Of a DNA stretch of 64,000 nucleotides, positions 32,501 to 44,181 are shown piece after piece (the stretch's first letter is position 1; each line of letters starts with the position of its first letter). The DNA comes from Enterobacter sp. 638 (GTDB lineage: Bacteria > Pseudomonadota > Gammaproteobacteria > Enterobacterales > Enterobacteriaceae). Location of the stretch: the NCBI RefSeq assembly GCF_000016325.1, contig NC_009436.1, positions 4,092,001-4,156,000 on the forward strand, read 5' to 3'. The notes under the pieces are model-generated. The model did not search any database and was not told the origin of the DNA. It was given only the letters and a program-made list of their open reading frames with translations. A program made the translations under genes and the position numbers.

Positions 32501-32530
32501 ACATGACTTTTGCCAGGTTGAGGATAAAAA

Positions 32531-33304
32531 TCAGTTGAAACGTTGACTTAACGCAACCAGCGCGGCACAAAATTCACCGGGATGCGAGATAAACGGCGCA
32601 TGTGCGGCTTTAGCAATTACCTGCGATTCGCTCTGCGGCCACAGCGCATCCAGTAGCGGGACCACTTTGCGTGGCACCAGCCCGTCAAGATAGCCATAAA
32701 TCCGCAGGTGGGGCACATCAAGCGTTGCCAGCGGTTCGCGCAGATCGACCGTTTTCAGGATCTCAAGCCCGCCGTTGAGCACGTCAACGTCCGGCATCGG
32801 CAACGACAGCACCGTACTTTTCAGCATCCGCGCATCCTGACGCGCAGTTTCAGTTCCCATCGTTTGCAGCGCCAGAAAACGCTCCACCGTACGCTGAAAA
32901 TCTTCGCTTAGCTGTTGCTGAAAATTGGCTAATACGTCTGGCCTGATGCCCGGCCATTCTTCACGCGCGCTAAAACAGGGCGACGAAGCCACGGTGACCA
33001 GCGCCTGAACACGCTCCGGATGCTGCAATGCAATCTGACTTGCCACCAGCCCGCCGAGACTCCAGCCGAGCCAGACGGCTTTTTGCGGCGCGTGTTCCAG
33101 AACCTGCAGCGCCATCTCATCAAGCGTCATGGCACCAAAATCACGGCTGCGCCCAAAACCAGGTAGATCAACCAGATGCAGCGTGAAATGCGAGGCCAAT
33201 TCCTCCTGAATGCAATGCCACACTTCGGCGTTCAGCCCCCATCCGTGCAGCAGCACAAGATGACAATTTCCTGTGCCGACGGCCTGCCACCAAAGATTCT
33301 TCAT
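32531..33304 (-). CDS. bioH: Pimeloyl-ACP methyl ester carboxylesterase BioH
   Basis: Removes the methyl group from pimeloyl-ACP methyl ester, fixing the chain length for biotin synthesis. An alpha/beta hydrolase of 257 residues (256 in E. coli). Oxyanion region [12 protein letters not shown]; nucleophile elbow GWSLGG with Ser near 82; Asp in GYLDGLVP; catalytic His in [10 protein letters not shown]. Divergent from gntX with only ~35 bp between starts, so the two promoters overlap. Confidence 0.97.
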   Translation of the reverse strand: MKNLWWQAVGTGNCHLVLLHGWGLNAEVWHCIQEELASHFTLHLVDLPGFGRSRDFGAMTLDEMALQVLEHAPQKAVWLGWSLGGLVASQIALQHPERVQALVTVASSPCFSAREEWPGIRPDVLANFQQQLSEDFQRTVERFLALQTMGTETARQDARMLKSTVLSLPMPDVDVLNGGLEILKTVDLREPLATLDVPHLRIYGYLDGLVPRKVVPLLDALWPQSESQVIAKAAHAPFISHPGEFCAALVALSQRFN

Positions 33305-33339
33305 CGGTTATGGTTCTCTCTTTAACAAGGAAGTTACTC

Positions 33340-34023
33340 ATGCTAACAGTGCCTGGCTTGTGCTGGCTATGCCGAATGCCGCTCATGATGAGCCGTTGGG
33401 GCATATGTTCGGTCTGTACGCGATCGTTCAACACCCGTCACCCTTGCTGTCCGCAATGCGGTTTACCGGCGATGAGCATGAAGATGCCTTGCGGGAGATG
33501 CCTGCAACAGCCGCCGCCGTGGTGCGCTCTGGTGGCGGTCGATGATTATGTCCAGCCGCTGAGCGGCCTGATCCACAAACTGAAGTTTACGGGTCAGAGC
33601 CAACTGGCCTGGCCGCTTGCCCGTCTGTTAGTGCTTGCGGTTTTACACGCCAGGCGATCGCGGGCGTTGCCGAAAGTCGATCTCATTATCAACGTACCGC
33701 TGCATTCCCGCCGCCACTGGCGTCGCGGGTATAATCAAAGCGATTTATTGTGCCGTCCGCTCGCGTGTTGGCTCGGCTGTGCTTACTTCTCTGGCGCGTT
33801 GAAGCGCGTGCACGCCACGGCAGTACAACACCAGCTCAACGCGCGACTGCGCAAAAGAAACCTTAAAAATGCCTTTCACCTTGAATTGTCGGTGAAAGGT
33901 CGCCATATCGCGATTGTGGATGATGTCGTCACTACGGGCAGCACCGTGGCCGAACTTTCCCGACTGCTTTTGCAAAGCGGCGCGGCGTCGGTTCAGGTAT
34001 GGTGTTTGTGTCGTACCTTGTAG
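33340..34023 (+). CDS. gntX: GntX/ComF-family phosphoribosyltransferase-like protein
   Basis: 227 residues, as in E. coli, where loss is reported to affect gluconate use or growth on DNA. The N-terminal zinc-ribbon-like Cys pairs (LCWLCRMPL; GICSVCTR; CCPQCGLPA; CGRCLQ) are followed by a type I PRTase fold with the PRPP motif IVDDVVTTGSTVAE near 200. This is the ComF architecture of competence proteins, which is notable because the hof DNA-uptake genes lie elsewhere in the window. The start MLTVPGLCWLC at 33340 follows AAGGA; an upstream in-frame ATG at 33310 is not conserved. Confidence 0.95.
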   Translation: MLTVPGLCWLCRMPLMMSRWGICSVCTRSFNTRHPCCPQCGLPAMSMKMPCGRCLQQPPPWCALVAVDDYVQPLSGLIHKLKFTGQSQLAWPLARLLVLAVLHARRSRALPKVDLIINVPLHSRRHWRRGYNQSDLLCRPLACWLGCAYFSGALKRVHATAVQHQLNARLRKRNLKNAFHLELSVKGRHIAIVDDVVTTGSTVAELSRLLLQSGAASVQVWCLCRTL

Positions 34024-34084
34024 CCCTTTTCCGATGGGCGTATAATAATACCCAAGTATTTTAGTCAACTATTAGGCCAAAGCT

Positions 34085-34660
34085 ATGATCCGTATTTCCG
34101 ATTCTGCACAAGCGCACTTTGCCAAACTGCTGGCAAATCAGGAAGAAGGGACGCAGATCCGCGTGTTTGTGATCAATCCAGGCACTCCGAATGCAGAATG
34201 CGGTGTTTCTTATTGTCCTCCGGACGCTGTGGAAGCATCTGACACTGCCCTTAAATTTGAGCTGCTCACCGCCTATGTCGATGAGTTGAGCGCACCGTAT
34301 CTTGACGATGCGGAAATCGATTTTGTTACCGACCAGCTCGGTTCTCAGCTGACGCTGAAAGCGCCAAACGCCAAAATGCGTAAAGTGTCTGACGATGCGC
34401 CGCTGATGGAACGTGTGGAATATCTGCTGCAATCGCAGATTAACCCACAGCTGGCGGGCCACGGTGGTCGTGTAACGCTGATGGAAATCACCGAAGACGG
34501 CTTAGCGATCCTGCAGTTTGGCGGCGGCTGTAACGGCTGTTCCATGGTCGACGTGACCCTCAAAGAAGGCATCGAGAAGCAGATGCTGAATGAGTTCCCG
34601 GAGCTGAAAGGCGTTCGCGACCTCACCGAACACCAGCGCGGCGAGCACTCCTACTACTAA
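34085..34660 (+). CDS. nfuA: Fe-S biogenesis carrier NfuA
   Basis: Delivers 4Fe-4S clusters to targets such as aconitase under iron starvation and oxidative stress. 191 residues, as in E. coli. The N-terminal A-type-like domain lacks the usual three Cys set. The C-terminal Nfu domain carries the cluster ligands CNGC near 149-152 in [15 protein letters not shown]. It is followed by a GCCCGGCA/TGCCGGGC hairpin (34677-34702) that may end the transcript. Confidence 0.97.
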   Translation: MIRISDSAQAHFAKLLANQEEGTQIRVFVINPGTPNAECGVSYCPPDAVEASDTALKFELLTAYVDELSAPYLDDAEIDFVTDQLGSQLTLKAPNAKMRKVSDDAPLMERVEYLLQSQINPQLAGHGGRVTLMEITEDGLAILQFGGGCNGCSMVDVTLKEGIEKQMLNEFPELKGVRDLTEHQRGEHSYY

Positions 34661-34782
34661 GCTCCCGTCTGTCTCAGCCCGGCAATCTCCCCCCTGCCGG
34701 GCCGCATTTCCCCTTCCCGCTATAACATGACCTGTGTCTCATAATTCAAATTTTGCCCCCCAGGGTGATTCTCAATCGATAG

Positions 34783-34798
34783 ATGTTACCCGTATCAT
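34783..34798. promoter_or_regulatory. GntR operator 1 of gntT
   Basis: ATGTTACCCGTATCAT, an imperfect palindrome of the GntR/IdnR class (ATGTTA-N4-TAACAT). E. coli gntT has an operator at the matching place. It would be released by gluconate. Confidence 0.75.
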
Positions 34799-34923
34799 TC
34801 GCCCAAGCACTAAGCGCCCTCATAACAGCCGACTAAACTTAATGGTTTCGCAGGCAATCAGTATTAGTGCCGTAACCACTCTGTTCCCAGTTGGGACAAT
34901 CGGAAAGTGTCGTTGAAACAATG

Positions 34924-34939
34924 ACGTTACCCATAACAA
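34924..34939. promoter_or_regulatory. GntR operator 2 of gntT
   Basis: ACGTTACCCATAACAA, a second GTTA-N4-TAAC palindrome, ~20 bp before the gntT start. Two operators ~140 bp apart would allow looping by a LacI-family repressor. Confidence 0.65.
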
Positions 34940-34958
34940 ATCATAGGCCAGGTCAATC

Positions 34959-36275
34959 ATGCCATTAGTTATCGTCGCTATCGGTGTTGTCTTATTACTG
35001 CTCTTGATGATCCGTTTCAAACTGAACGGGTTCATCGCTCTGGTTCTGGTGGCACTCGCAGTCGGTTTGATGCAAGGGATGCCGCTGGTAAAAGTTATTA
35101 GCTCAATCAAAGCAGGTGTGGGCGGAACGCTCGGCAGCCTGGCGCTGATTATGGGCTTCGGCGCCATGCTCGGCAAAATGCTGGCAGACTGCGGCGGTGC
35201 GCAGCGTATCGCCACCACGTTGATTGCCAAATTCGGCAAACAGCACATCCAGTGGGCCGTGGTATTAACCGGCTTCACGGTGGGATTTGCGTTGTTCTAC
35301 GAAGTGGGCTTCGTGCTGATGCTGCCGCTGGTCTTCACCATCGCGGCTGCCGCTAACATTCCGCTGCTGTATGTTGGGGTGCCGATGGCCGCTGCGCTGT
35401 CTGTCACCCACGGCTTCCTGCCCCCTCATCCGGGTCCAACCGCGATCGCGACCATTTTCCATGCAGATATGGGTAAAACCCTGCTGTTCGGTACGATTCT
35501 GGCGATCCCAACCGTTATTCTGGCCGGCCCGGTATTTGCTCGCTGCCTGAAAGGCATCGACAAGCCGATTCCTGAAGGCCTGTACAGCGCGAAAACCTTC
35601 ACTGAAGAAGAGATGCCAAGCTTTGGCGTCAGCGTCTGGACCTCGCTGGTACCGGTTGTTCTGATGGCGATGCGTGCGGTTGCCGAGATGATTCTGCCAA
35701 AAGGCCATCCGTTCCTGTCCGTTGCGGAATTCCTGGGTGACCCGGTCATGGCGACGCTGATTGCGGTGCTGATTGCCCTGTTTACCTTTGGTCTGAATCG
35801 TGGCCGCAATATGGATCAGATCAACGAAACGCTGACCTCTTCCATCAAAATCATTGCCATGATGCTGTTGATCATCGGCGGTGGCGGTGCGTTCAAACAG
35901 GTTCTGGTCGACAGCGGCGTGGACAAATACATCGCCTCCATGATGCATTCCACCAATATTTCTCCGCTGCTGATGGCCTGGTCGATTGCTGCGGTTCTGC
36001 GTATCGCGCTGGGTTCTGCGACCGTGGCGGCGATTACTGCAGGCGGCATCGCGGCTCCGCTGATTGCGACAACCGGCGTAAGCCCAGAGCTGATGGTTAT
36101 CGCGGTCGGTTCCGGTAGCGTGATTTTCTCCCACGTGAACGATCCAGGCTTCTGGCTGTTCAAGGAATACTTCAACCTGACTATCGGCGAGACCATCAAG
36201 TCCTGGTCAGTGCTGGAAACCATTATCTCAGTGTGCGGCCTTATCGGGGTTCTGCTGCTGAACATGGTGATTTAA
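34959..36275 (+). CDS. gntT: High-affinity gluconate:H+ symporter GntT
   Basis: An inner-membrane permease of the GntP family importing gluconate. 438 residues, as in E. coli, with about 12-14 hydrophobic segments. Family signatures: ALFYEVGFVLMLPLVF, HGFLPPHPGPTAIATIF, LLIIGGGGAFKQVLVDSG and GSGSVIFSHVNDPGFWLFKEYF. Controlled by the GntR-like operators upstream. Ends at a terminator shared with malQ. A paralogue, gntU, lies at the other end of the window. Confidence 0.97.
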   Translation: MPLVIVAIGVVLLLLLMIRFKLNGFIALVLVALAVGLMQGMPLVKVISSIKAGVGGTLGSLALIMGFGAMLGKMLADCGGAQRIATTLIAKFGKQHIQWAVVLTGFTVGFALFYEVGFVLMLPLVFTIAAAANIPLLYVGVPMAAALSVTHGFLPPHPGPTAIATIFHADMGKTLLFGTILAIPTVILAGPVFARCLKGIDKPIPEGLYSAKTFTEEEMPSFGVSVWTSLVPVVLMAMRAVAEMILPKGHPFLSVAEFLGDPVMATLIAVLIALFTFGLNRGRNMDQINETLTSSIKIIAMMLLIIGGGGAFKQVLVDSGVDKYIASMMHSTNISPLLMAWSIAAVLRIALGSATVAAITAGGIAAPLIATTGVSPELMVIAVGSGSVIFSHVNDPGFWLFKEYFNLTIGETIKSWSVLETIISVCGLIGVLLLNMVI

Positions 36276-36276
36276 A

Positions 36277-36309
36277 AGAAAAAACCCGCCGATTGGCGGG
36301 TTTTTTTAT
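36277..36309. terminator. Bidirectional terminator between gntT and malQ
   Basis: AAAACCCGCC/GGCGGGTTTT with a GATT loop is flanked by A on the left and seven T on the right. The malQ stop codon lies inside the right flank (36306-36308). Confidence 0.92.
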
Positions 36310-38393
36310 TTCTTTTTGACGACGGCCTTTCTGCGTTTATCCAAATCTTTAATCAGCTTGTTCACCCCTTCATCGGCAAACATCTTTTCAAGCGTTGTGG
36401 ACAGTTTGCGCCGCCAGTTTTTGTACTGATAACTGGTGCCCGGTATGTTCACCGGCTCCGCCATGCCTAGCCAGTCTTCCGGCTGAAGCCCAAGCAACGC
36501 GCTGTTGCTGTCGGCGATGTAACGCTGCATTCCACGATTTAACGTCGCGGTCATCGACATCAACGAGGCCTTATGCCCGGTACGCTTTGGCAAACAGCCA
36601 TGCTTACGCAACGCATCCAGCAGACCCTGTTTTGCCAGTTCGCGATCCTGATACAGACCGCGCAGCACCACGTCGTCAGGATACAGGCCTAGCGTTTTGC
36701 CAAGCGTGAGATCGCCGCTTTCCCAATAGCCTCGCAGCGTAGGAAGATCATGCGTTGTCGCGACAGCCATTGATTGTTCAGGGTACGCTTTCGGCGAACG
36801 GAACGTCTTCTCATGATCACTCTCGAAATACAGTACTTTGTAAGAATAGACGCCACTGTCGCGTAATTTGCTGACGATTTCAACCGGCACGGTGCCAAGA
36901 TCCTCGCCAATCACCATGCAGTGGTGACGCTTGCTTTCGAGCGCGAGGATGGACAGCAGATCGTCCACCGGATATTGCACATACGCGCCATGGTCAGCCG
37001 TTTCGCCGTAGGGGATCCACCATAAACGCAACACCGACATCACATGGTCGATACGCAATGCCCCGCAGTTTTGCATGTTAGCGCGCAGCAGATCGATAAA
37101 CGGTTCGTAAGCCCGCGCGACCATCACATGCGGGTCCATCGGCGGCAACCCCCAGTTTTGCCCTAGCGGCCCCAGAATATCCGGCGGCGCGCCAACCGAC
37201 GCTTTCAGGCAGTAAAGCTCGCGGTCACACCAGGTTTCCGCCCCGCCTTCCGCCACGCCGACGGCCAGATCGCGATACAGGCCAATCGGCATGTTATCGC
37301 CCTGACTTTGCTGCCAGCAGGCCGCAAACTGGCTATACGCCAGCCATTGCAGCCACAGGAAAAAGTCCACCTCATCAGCGTGCTTTTTGCAGAACGCTTT
37401 CACTTCTGGAGAATCGACGGACTGATACGCCTCTGGCCACACCGGCCAGCCCCAGCGCATTTCGTCCTCTTTCACCTGATACGCATGCAGCGCATCAAAC
37501 GCCGCTTGCCAGTAGAGGCTTTCGCCTTCCTGGGCGATAAAATGACGAAAGGCCGTCATCTGGTCGTCATCGCGCGTTGAGAAGCCTTTCCACGCCAGAC
37601 GCAGCGCCGCCATTTTGAGCGACGTGACGGTTGAATAATCAACCCAATCCGCGTCACGCGCTTGCTTCAGCATCTGCTGCGTAGTGCTGAGTTTCCACCA
37701 CGCCTGCGCGTCTTTGCTCTTTTTGAAATCATCCAGCGCGTTAACGTCAATATAAATCACGTTCATCCAGCGACGGGACGACGGGCTGTACGGGCTGGCG
37801 CTTTCCGGGTTGGCCGGATAAAGCGCGTGAATCGGGTTCAGGCCGATAAACGCGCCGCCGCGTTTACCCACTTCTCCCAGCATCTTTTTCAGATCGCCAA
37901 AATCGCCGATGCCCCAGTTATCGTCCGAACGCAGGGTATAAAGCTGCACGCAAGCGCCCCACAGCTTTTTACCTTCGAGCAACTCCTGCGGTTCATAGCA
38001 GCGTTTCGGCGCGACAATCACCCGACACGCGAAGCGTTGGCTGTCCTGAGTGAGCGTCAGGGTGTGGTAGCCCTCCGGCAGTTTTGCCGGAAGAGTCAGC
38101 GTTTTACCGCCCGTGGCGTGGCCGTTATGCTGGTGACCGTCTTCAGTAGTCAGATCCCAGCTAAATTCTCCTTTGCCTTCAATCGGTAACGGCATTTTTT
38201 TGCCATGGGTATACACCATGACGACAGGAACCGGGCTTACCGCCGCTTTCGCGACGGGTTTTGCCTTGTGCATGGCATCCAGCAAACGTCTTTTGGTTTC
38301 AGCGCCAATTGACTGTGGTTTGCCGTGAGCATTGATATAACTGGGGCTGATCCCCGCCGCCAGCGCGGCATTATCCAGACGTTTGCTATCCAT
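36306..38393 (-). CDS. malQ: 4-alpha-glucanotransferase (amylomaltase) MalQ
   Basis: Transfers glucan chains between maltodextrins, releasing glucose and building longer chains for MalP. GH77 family, 695 residues. Conserved segments: WGIGDFGDLKKMLGEVGKRG, IGLNPIHALYPANPESASPYSPSSRRW, the nucleophile region GALRIDHVMSVLRLWWIPYG, IGEDLGTVP and ATHDLPTLRGYW. The ~150-residue N-terminal domain is typical of the enterobacterial branch. It follows malP by 9 bp in the MalT-activated malPQ operon. The last codon run is basic (RKAVVKKK). Confidence 0.97.
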   Translation of the reverse strand: MDSKRLDNAALAAGISPSYINAHGKPQSIGAETKRRLLDAMHKAKPVAKAAVSPVPVVMVYTHGKKMPLPIEGKGEFSWDLTTEDGHQHNGHATGGKTLTLPAKLPEGYHTLTLTQDSQRFACRVIVAPKRCYEPQELLEGKKLWGACVQLYTLRSDDNWGIGDFGDLKKMLGEVGKRGGAFIGLNPIHALYPANPESASPYSPSSRRWMNVIYIDVNALDDFKKSKDAQAWWKLSTTQQMLKQARDADWVDYSTVTSLKMAALRLAWKGFSTRDDDQMTAFRHFIAQEGESLYWQAAFDALHAYQVKEDEMRWGWPVWPEAYQSVDSPEVKAFCKKHADEVDFFLWLQWLAYSQFAACWQQSQGDNMPIGLYRDLAVGVAEGGAETWCDRELYCLKASVGAPPDILGPLGQNWGLPPMDPHVMVARAYEPFIDLLRANMQNCGALRIDHVMSVLRLWWIPYGETADHGAYVQYPVDDLLSILALESKRHHCMVIGEDLGTVPVEIVSKLRDSGVYSYKVLYFESDHEKTFRSPKAYPEQSMAVATTHDLPTLRGYWESGDLTLGKTLGLYPDDVVLRGLYQDRELAKQGLLDALRKHGCLPKRTGHKASLMSMTATLNRGMQRYIADSNSALLGLQPEDWLGMAEPVNIPGTSYQYKNWRRKLSTTLEKMFADEGVNKLIKDLDKRRKAVVKKK

Positions 38394-38402
38394 CGCGCTT
38401 CC

Positions 38403-40796
38403 TTAGCGTTTTGCCTGCCAGATACGGGCCTGATAATCACGGATTGAGCGGTCAGAACTGAACATCCCGCAGCGCGCGGTGTTCAGAATGCACGCACGGG
38501 TCCAGGCGTCCTGGTCGCGGTACAGCACATCAACCTGCTTTTGCGCGTCAACGTAAGCGGTAAAATCGGCCATCACCAGATACGGGTCACCGCCCTGTTT
38601 GCCGATGCTGTGCAGCATCTGGTCAAACGCGTGCTTGTCGCCATCGCTGTATTTACCGCTTTCCAGCTCTTTGAGTACCGCATCCAGCACTTTGTCTTTT
38701 TTACGCCATTTCAGCGGATCGTAGCCTTTGGCTTTGAGCGCTTTCACCTGCTCTACGGTATGACCGAAGATAAAGATATTTTCTTCGCCCACCTGTTCGG
38801 CGATTTCGACGTTCGCACCGTCCAGCGTGCCCACGGTCAATGCCCCGTTCAGCGCCAGCTTCATGTTGCCGGTACCAGACGCTTCTTTGCCCGCCGTAGA
38901 AATCTGCTCGGAGACATCCGCCGCCGGAATCAGCAGCTCAGCGGCAGAGACGCAATAATCCGGCAGGAACACCACTTTGAGCTTATCGCCCACGGCAGGA
39001 TCGTTATTGACTGCTTCTGCCACTTTATTGATGGCGAGGATAATGTTTTTCGCCAGGTAGTAACCCGGTGCGGCTTTCGCGCCAAACAGGAACACGCGCG
39101 GCACGCGTTCGGCGCTCGGGTTCTCGCGAATCTCTTTGTACAGCGCCAGAATGTGCAGCAGGTTCAGGTGCTGGCGTTTGTATTCATGCAGACGTTTAAT
39201 CTGGATATCGAAAATTGCGTTCGGATTGATTTCAACGCCCGTGCGGACTTTAACAAACTCTGCCAGACGGACTTTGTTATCCAACTTAATCGCGCGGTAT
39301 TTGGCACGGAATTTTGCGTCGTCGGCCTGTTTTTCCAGATTGATGAGCTGGTCGAGATCGTTGGCCCACTCTTTTTTCAGCGTTTTATCCAGCAGCGCGG
39401 CGAGCGCCGGGTTGCACTGTTTGATCCAGCGACGCGGCGTGATGCCGTTAGTCACGTTATGGAATTTGTTTGGCCACAGCTGGTGATATTCCGGGAACAG
39501 ATCTTTGACCACCAGATCGGAGTGCAGCGCCGCCACACCGTTCACCGCAAAGCCGCTGACCACGCACATATTAGCCATACGGACCTGTTTGTCATGCACC
39601 ACGGCCAGCTTCGCCCAGACATCTTTGTCGCCCGGCCAGGTTTTCTTCACCAGCACTTTAAACTGGTCGTTGATCTGATTGATTATCTGCATGTGACGCG
39701 GCAGCAGCGCTTTCACCAGCTTCTCATCCCAACACTCCAGCGCCTCTGGCATCAGGGTATGGTTGGTGTACGCGAAGGTACGGCTGGTGATCGCCCAGGC
39801 AGCGTCCCAGCTCAGCTGGTGCTCATCGAGCAGCACACGCAGCAGCTCAGGAATCGCAATTGTCGGGTGCGTGTCGTTCAACTGAATCACTTCGTAATCC
39901 GGCAGTTCCGCCAGCTTGCGTCCTTCCAGATGATGGCGACGCAAAATGTCGGCTACGGAGCAGGCGCACTGGAAATACTGCTGCATCAGGCGCAGCTTTT
40001 TGCCAGCCAGATGGTTGTCGTTCGGGTAGAGCACTTTGGTCAGTTTTTCTGCGTCGATACCCTGCTGCTCAGCGCGCAGGAAATCGCCGTCGTTAAATTT
40101 GGTCAGGTTAAACGGATGCGCGTGCTTCGCCTGCCACAGGCGCAGCGGCTGCGCAACGCCATTGCGGTAGCCCAGAACTGGCAGATCCCAGGCTTCGCCG
40201 GTAATGACAAAATCCGGTACCCAATGGCCCTGCTTCGAGACTTTTCCGCCGATCCCCACCTGCACGTCGAGCTGCGCATTGTGGCGGAACCACGGATAGG
40301 TACCGCGATGCCAGTCGTCCGGCGCTTCAATCTGATGACCATCCGCAAAAGACTGGCGGAATAAGCCGTACTGATAGTTCAGGCCATAGCCGGTCGCGGA
40401 TTGCCCCACGGTTGCCATGGAATCCAGGAAACACGCTGCCAGACGCCCCAGACCGCCATTACCAAGACCGGGATCGGTCTCTTCTTCCAGCAGATCCGTC
40501 AGATGGATATTGTGCTCATTGAGCACCTCGCTTACCTCCTGATACCAGCCAAGGTTCAGCAGGTTATTCCCGGTCAAACGACCAATCAGGAACTCCATGG
40601 AGATGTAGTTGACGTGACGCTGGTTTTTCACCGGCTTCGCCACGGGCTGCGCGCTGAGCAATTCAGCCAGCGCACCGCTCACCGCCTGCCACCACTGATG
40701 AGGTGTCATGTCTTCTGCCGCGTGCAAACCAAAACGCTGCCACTGACGCGTCAGGGCTGCCTGAAAGTGATCTTTATTGAAGGTAGGCTGTGACAT
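38403..40796 (-). CDS. malP: Maltodextrin phosphorylase MalP
   Basis: A PLP-dependent phosphorylase that releases glucose-1-phosphate from maltodextrins. 797 residues, as in E. coli. The PLP-lysine motif [28 protein letters not shown] is near 640, with [37 protein letters not shown] and [14 protein letters not shown]. It lacks the N-terminal regulatory extension of animal enzymes. It is paralogous to GlgP at 48-50 kb. Transcribed away from malT, under MalT boxes just upstream. Confidence 0.98.
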   Translation of the reverse strand: MSQPTFNKDHFQAALTRQWQRFGLHAAEDMTPHQWWQAVSGALAELLSAQPVAKPVKNQRHVNYISMEFLIGRLTGNNLLNLGWYQEVSEVLNEHNIHLTDLLEEETDPGLGNGGLGRLAACFLDSMATVGQSATGYGLNYQYGLFRQSFADGHQIEAPDDWHRGTYPWFRHNAQLDVQVGIGGKVSKQGHWVPDFVITGEAWDLPVLGYRNGVAQPLRLWQAKHAHPFNLTKFNDGDFLRAEQQGIDAEKLTKVLYPNDNHLAGKKLRLMQQYFQCACSVADILRRHHLEGRKLAELPDYEVIQLNDTHPTIAIPELLRVLLDEHQLSWDAAWAITSRTFAYTNHTLMPEALECWDEKLVKALLPRHMQIINQINDQFKVLVKKTWPGDKDVWAKLAVVHDKQVRMANMCVVSGFAVNGVAALHSDLVVKDLFPEYHQLWPNKFHNVTNGITPRRWIKQCNPALAALLDKTLKKEWANDLDQLINLEKQADDAKFRAKYRAIKLDNKVRLAEFVKVRTGVEINPNAIFDIQIKRLHEYKRQHLNLLHILALYKEIRENPSAERVPRVFLFGAKAAPGYYLAKNIILAINKVAEAVNNDPAVGDKLKVVFLPDYCVSAAELLIPAADVSEQISTAGKEASGTGNMKLALNGALTVGTLDGANVEIAEQVGEENIFIFGHTVEQVKALKAKGYDPLKWRKKDKVLDAVLKELESGKYSDGDKHAFDQMLHSIGKQGGDPYLVMADFTAYVDAQKQVDVLYRDQDAWTRACILNTARCGMFSSDRSIRDYQARIWQAKR

Positions 40797-40863
40797 AGGG
40801 AATCGGCATCCTGTAGATAAAGTAAAGATATTGGCGCTAGTGTGCCTGGCTCATGTTATCTCT

Positions 40864-40909
40864 TCCTCCTCCTGACGGGGTTTAGACAGGGAGGAGTAGC
40901 AGGGATGAG
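40864..40909. promoter_or_regulatory. MalT boxes of the malPQ promoter
   Basis: GGAGGA at 40890-40895 and GGATGA at 40903-40908 are direct repeats 13 bp apart on the plus strand. TCCTCC at 40864-40869 (or 40867-40872) is the same hexamer on the minus strand. They match the MalT core GGA(T/G)GA and lie 70-110 bp before malP, as in E. coli. Confidence 0.65.
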
Positions 40910-41140
40910 CGCTAAAGTGTGATCAAGGCCACTCTTGAGCATAGAACGAGTGTGCCCATTCGGCGTCAGGATAAATCGGAAGAGTGTCAAAAAAATGAAA
41001 TGCAGTTTCGGATGAAATTAAATGAACCAGAAATAAATGTTTACGTGAAATAATATTTATGACTTTTGTAATTATTCAGGCGCGTTATTTTATTACCGCT
41101 CCGGCACAGAAAATTTATTACGTTGACGCGTATCAGGCAG

Positions 41141-41158
41141 ACTGAAACCGATTTCAGT
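41141..41158. repeat. Perfect hairpin in the malP-malT gap
   Basis: ACTGAAA and TTTCAGT around a four-base CCGA loop. No T tract follows at once. It may be an operator half-site pair or a small transcript end; nothing nearby decides. Confidence 0.45.
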
Positions 41159-41239
41159 TTAACCGCACTAAATGCATACAAGCCAGCATCCACGCGGTTT
41201 ATAGGGCATATCGAAAAGTTCCCACCCCGATCGAAATAA

Positions 41240-41261
41240 AATTGTGACAGAGTGCAAATTA
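41240..41261. promoter_or_regulatory. CRP-binding site of the malT promoter
   Basis: AATTGTGACAGAGTGCAAAT: TGTGA-N6 followed by GCAAA. This is essentially the E. coli malT CRP site, whose weak right half is also conserved. It lies ~120 bp before the malT ATG. Confidence 0.8.
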
Positions 41262-41375
41262 AGGCACAGAAAAGTCGGACATAACTTGCAATAGTTCTCT
41301 TTCTGGCCGACCTTATATCTATTAATTACGAAGCCCAAAAAAAATCGATTTCCTCGTTTCCCCACAGTGAAGTGA

Positions 41376-44087
<2,712 letters not shown>

Positions 44088-44093
44088 GGGAAT

Positions 44094-44178
44094 GCGGCCT
44101 GATGCCCTCACCCCAGCCCTCTCACACAGGGAAAGGGAGCAAACACTAAAACGGCAACTGAGTTGCCGTTCTGTTTTT
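44094..44178. repeat. REP-plus-hairpin element between malT and glpR
   Basis: TGATGCCCTCACCCCAGCCC, then CTCTCACACAGGGAAAG (imperfect core), AGCAAACACTAAA, and the hairpin ACGGCAACTGAGTTGCCGT (44151-44169) with CTGTTTTT. This is the composite unit described at 60960-61320. The hairpin serves as the malT and/or glpR terminator. Confidence 0.8.
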
Positions 44179-44181
44179 ACT

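Larger units (their letters stand above)
34661..34958 (+). promoter_or_regulatory. gntT upstream region with two GntR-type operators
   Basis: A 298 bp gap. It begins with an inverted repeat (GCCCGGCA at 34677-34684 and TGCCGGGC at 34695-34702), a likely nfuA terminator without a good T tract. It then holds two GntR-like operators, at 34783-34798 and 34924-34939, which are called separately. The rest is AT-rich promoter DNA. A short reading frame at 34734-34916 has no support. Confidence 0.7.

Noticed and set aside
34734..34916. A 60-codon frame before gntT
   Set aside because: It runs through a GntR operator and the promoter region, with no ribosome site.
38541..40364. A 607-codon open frame on the plus strand opposite malP
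   Set aside because: It lies wholly antisense to malP, a strongly conserved enzyme. Its composition is the mirror of a GC-rich coding strand, and it has no family resemblance or ribosome site.
40918..40933. A possible CRP site TGTGA-N6-CCACT near malP
   Set aside because: The right half is poor and malP is not known to need CRP directly, so it was not listed as a feature.
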